From: Mycobacterium shigaense | Lineage (GTDB): Bacteria; Actinomycetota; Actinomycetes; Mycobacteriales; Mycobacteriaceae | Direction of reading: 5' to 3' | Assembly (NCBI RefSeq): GCF_002356315.1 | Contig: NZ_AP018164.1 | Coordinates: 4,836,001-4,900,000, forward strand | Length of the DNA: 64,000 nucleotides | In this document: positions 62,645 to 64,000 of the stretch, one piece after another | Layout: each line of letters begins with the position of its first letter | Numbering within the stretch: position 1 is the first letter of the stretch | The notes under the pieces: generated by a model | What the model was told of the DNA's origin: nothing | The model's database searches: none | Seen by the model: only the letters and a program-made list of their open reading frames with translations | Program-made: the position numbers and the translations under genes

Positions 62645-63741
62645 GCCGCCTTGCCCTTCTGCGCGGACCCCGCGCGGGGCAGCACGGCCAGCACCTGGCC
62701 GGCCGCCACGGCGAGCGGCGAGCGCCGTCGCACCCGCAGACCGCCCCGGTCGAGCTGCTCGGCAAGTCGTGGCTGCGGCCGCATCGACGCCAGCAGGGGA
62801 AGGCCCGTGAGGTCGGCGACCTCGGCCGCCCGCAATCCGCCCGGGGACGGTCCGCGGACGACCAGTCCGAGGTTGGGATTGATCGCGGCCAGCACCGGGG
62901 CCATCGCCGCACCCGCCGCACACGCCCGGACGTCGCACGGGCTGACCACGACCAACAAGTCGGCGCAATCCATTGCGGATTGGGCGGCATCGGTCAGGCG
63001 GCGGGGCAGGTCGCACACCACGGTCACGCCCCCGCGGCGGCCGGCATCGACGACGGCGTCGACCGGCCCGGCAGCCAACTCGTAACCGCGCCGGGTGCCG
63101 GACAGGAAGCTGACCCCCCGGTGCCGCGGCAGTGCGTCGCGCACGGCGGTCCAGACCAGACGGCCGCTCTGCAGCGCCAAGTCGGGCCAGCGCAGACCCG
63201 GCGCGGACTCGCTGCCGACCAGCAAATCGATACCACCGCCCCAGGAGTCGAGGTCGACCAGCAGCGCATCAGCGGCGCCCAGCGCCAGGGCGACCGCGAA
63301 CACCGACGCGCCGGCGCCACCGCGGCCACCGATCACGGCGACGACACGGCCGCGCGGTCCGTCGTCGCCCGCCGATTCCGCCGCTTCGGCGAGCCCCCGC
63401 ACCAATCCGTCTTCCTGCAGGGGCAACTGCAGCACGTGCTGCGCGCCCGCCGCGATGGCCGCCGTCCAGGTCGCCGTCGCGGGCTCGGCGAGGGTGAGCA
63501 CCGTGACATGCGCACGCCGGGGCAGCCCCGCTCGGGCGCAACGATCGGCGGCCGCGGAGTCGAGCACCACCGCCGCGGCTGCGGACCACGTCTTCCTGCT
63601 CACCGCCCCGGCGCCGGCATGAACCACCCGCAGGCCGACGGCCGCGGCCACGCGGTCCAGTTCGTCGCGCAGCTGCGGGTCGGTCAACACCGCCAAGACG
63701 CCGGGATCGCCCGTCGCGCGGGTGCGGGTGCTGCTGGTCAC
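62641..63741 (-). CDS. TadZ/CpaE-like ParA-superfamily protein (Rv3660c-like)
   Basis: 366 aa from GTG 63741; the Mtb protein (about 350 aa) begins near VLTDPQLRDELDRV, so the start is uncertain. Receiver-like N-domain then a MinD/ParA fold with VVAVIGGRGGAGASVFAVALA, a degenerate Walker A lacking the usual deviant Lys, VDLDSWGGGIDLLV, VVCDLPRRL and VVVSPCDVRAC. Annotated in Mtb as a septum-site (MinD-like) protein; gene order makes it the polar-localising TadZ of this Tad cluster. Confidence 0.9.
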   Translation of the reverse strand: MTSSTRTRATGDPGVLAVLTDPQLRDELDRVAAAVGLRVVHAGAGAVSRKTWSAAAAVVLDSAAADRCARAGLPRRAHVTVLTLAEPATATWTAAIAAGAQHVLQLPLQEDGLVRGLAEAAESAGDDGPRGRVVAVIGGRGGAGASVFAVALALGAADALLVDLDSWGGGIDLLVGSESAPGLRWPDLALQSGRLVWTAVRDALPRHRGVSFLSGTRRGYELAAGPVDAVVDAGRRGGVTVVCDLPRRLTDAAQSAMDCADLLVVVSPCDVRACAAGAAMAPVLAAINPNLGLVVRGPSPGGLRAAEVADLTGLPLLASMRPQPRLAEQLDRGGLRVRRRSPLAVAAGQVLAVLPRAGSAQKGKAA

Positions 63742-63914
63742 CACCCCACGGTGCGGGCCGTGACCTTGGGACACCAGTCCCAAAAGCGGATCTGTGGACA
63801 GCCGCTCAGGTGTGCGCAACGGCGCCGGCCCGGCGAAAATTCGAAGCGCCGCGACCGGGCTCCCGCAACGCACGGAGGGCGGCGAACACGGCTGCGAAGC
63901 CTGCGAATCTGCGG

Positions 63915-64000
63915 AGAAAAAGACCCCAGAAAAGGGACGACCCCCGCCAGGGGGGGAGGAGGCGGAGGTCGTCGTGTATCAGCCCCGGGGGGTCGGGCTG
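63915..64000 (-). ncRNA. 6C small RNA (B11), truncated by the window edge
   Basis: On the minus strand, entering at 64000: hairpin one AGCCC-GACCCCCC-GGGGCT with a six-C loop, then hairpin two with arms 63961-63972 and 63937-63948 (12 bp, one mismatch) and loop TCCTCCCCCCCT, then CCCTTTTCTGGGGTCTTTTT, a U-rich terminator with its U-run at 63917-63921. Two C-rich loops define the actinobacterial 6C family, and Mtb B11 lies in the same Rv3660c-Rv3661 gap. The 5' end is probably just outside the window. Confidence 0.85.

Overview
The window is a high-GC actinobacterial chromosome segment and almost certainly comes from a Mycobacterium. Gene content and order follow the M. tuberculosis (Mtb) Rv3579c to Rv3660c block closely: rlmB-cysS-ispF-ispD-carD, lpqE-radA-disA, canB/mutY, mhuD-lpqF, clpC1-lsr2-lysS, the pan and fol operons with ftsH, lpqG/hpt-tilS, ppa, the galactosamine/arabinogalactan genes, holB-topA-cspA, and a Flp/Tad secretion cluster. 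It is not Mtb itself. The espACD locus that separates ftsH from ephA in Mtb is absent. The esxV/esxW/PE/PPE genes between Rv3618 and lpqG (the RD8 locus) are replaced. No IS element or PE/PGRS gene was recognised. A slow-growing non-tuberculous mycobacterium, perhaps near the M. avium complex, fits best; species is not resolved. Mtb locus tags in the entries are ortholog assignments made from memory of those proteins, not from a search.

Layout. 1-4.1 kb: minus-strand run for rRNA methylation, cysteinyl-tRNA and the MEP isoprenoid pathway, headed by carD. 4.4-7.5 kb: lpqE, radA, disA (DNA repair and c-di-AMP). 7.5-12.4 kb: membrane protein, carbonic anhydrase, mutY, hydrolase, haem-degrading mhuD, lpqF. 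12.4-14.1 kb: a cobalamin riboswitch controlling cbtB-cbtA and an atypical histidine phosphatase. 14.2-14.5 kb: a hairpin and 56-bp tandem repeats. 14.5-19.3 kb: clpC1, lsr2, lysS. 19.4-29.3 kb: pantothenate (coaX-panD-panC), a Rossmann protein, a membrane protein, the folate operon (folE-folP-folB-folK) and ftsH.

29.5-35 kb is the accessory part: a VOC protein, a translationally coupled epoxide hydrolase / flavin monooxygenase / alcohol dehydrogenase operon whose last gene carries a 1-nt frameshift, an SRPBCC protein, and a 13E12-family HNH pseudogene with a perfect LexA box. 35-48.3 kb: lpqG, hpt, tilS, a metalloprotease, a D,D-carboxypeptidase, ppa, a TerC-like protein, the flippase-like/ppgS/DUF2304/galE1/GT-C-like envelope set, an extra GT2 enzyme and tRNA-Thr(CGT). 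48.3-57.9 kb: holB, membrane adenylate cyclase, topA, a conserved hypothetical, cspA and a DECH helicase. 58-64 kb: a PAS/GAF-like protein and seven overlapping Flp-pilus/Tad genes. The right edge holds most of a 6C (B11) small RNA on the minus strand.

The most rewarding points are the B12 riboswitch-cobalt transport operon, the candidate epoxidation-hydrolysis-oxidation catabolic operon with its broken dehydrogenase, the SOS-boxed 13E12 remnant, and the 6C RNA at the window edge. Most of the rest is ordinary mycobacterial core genome.
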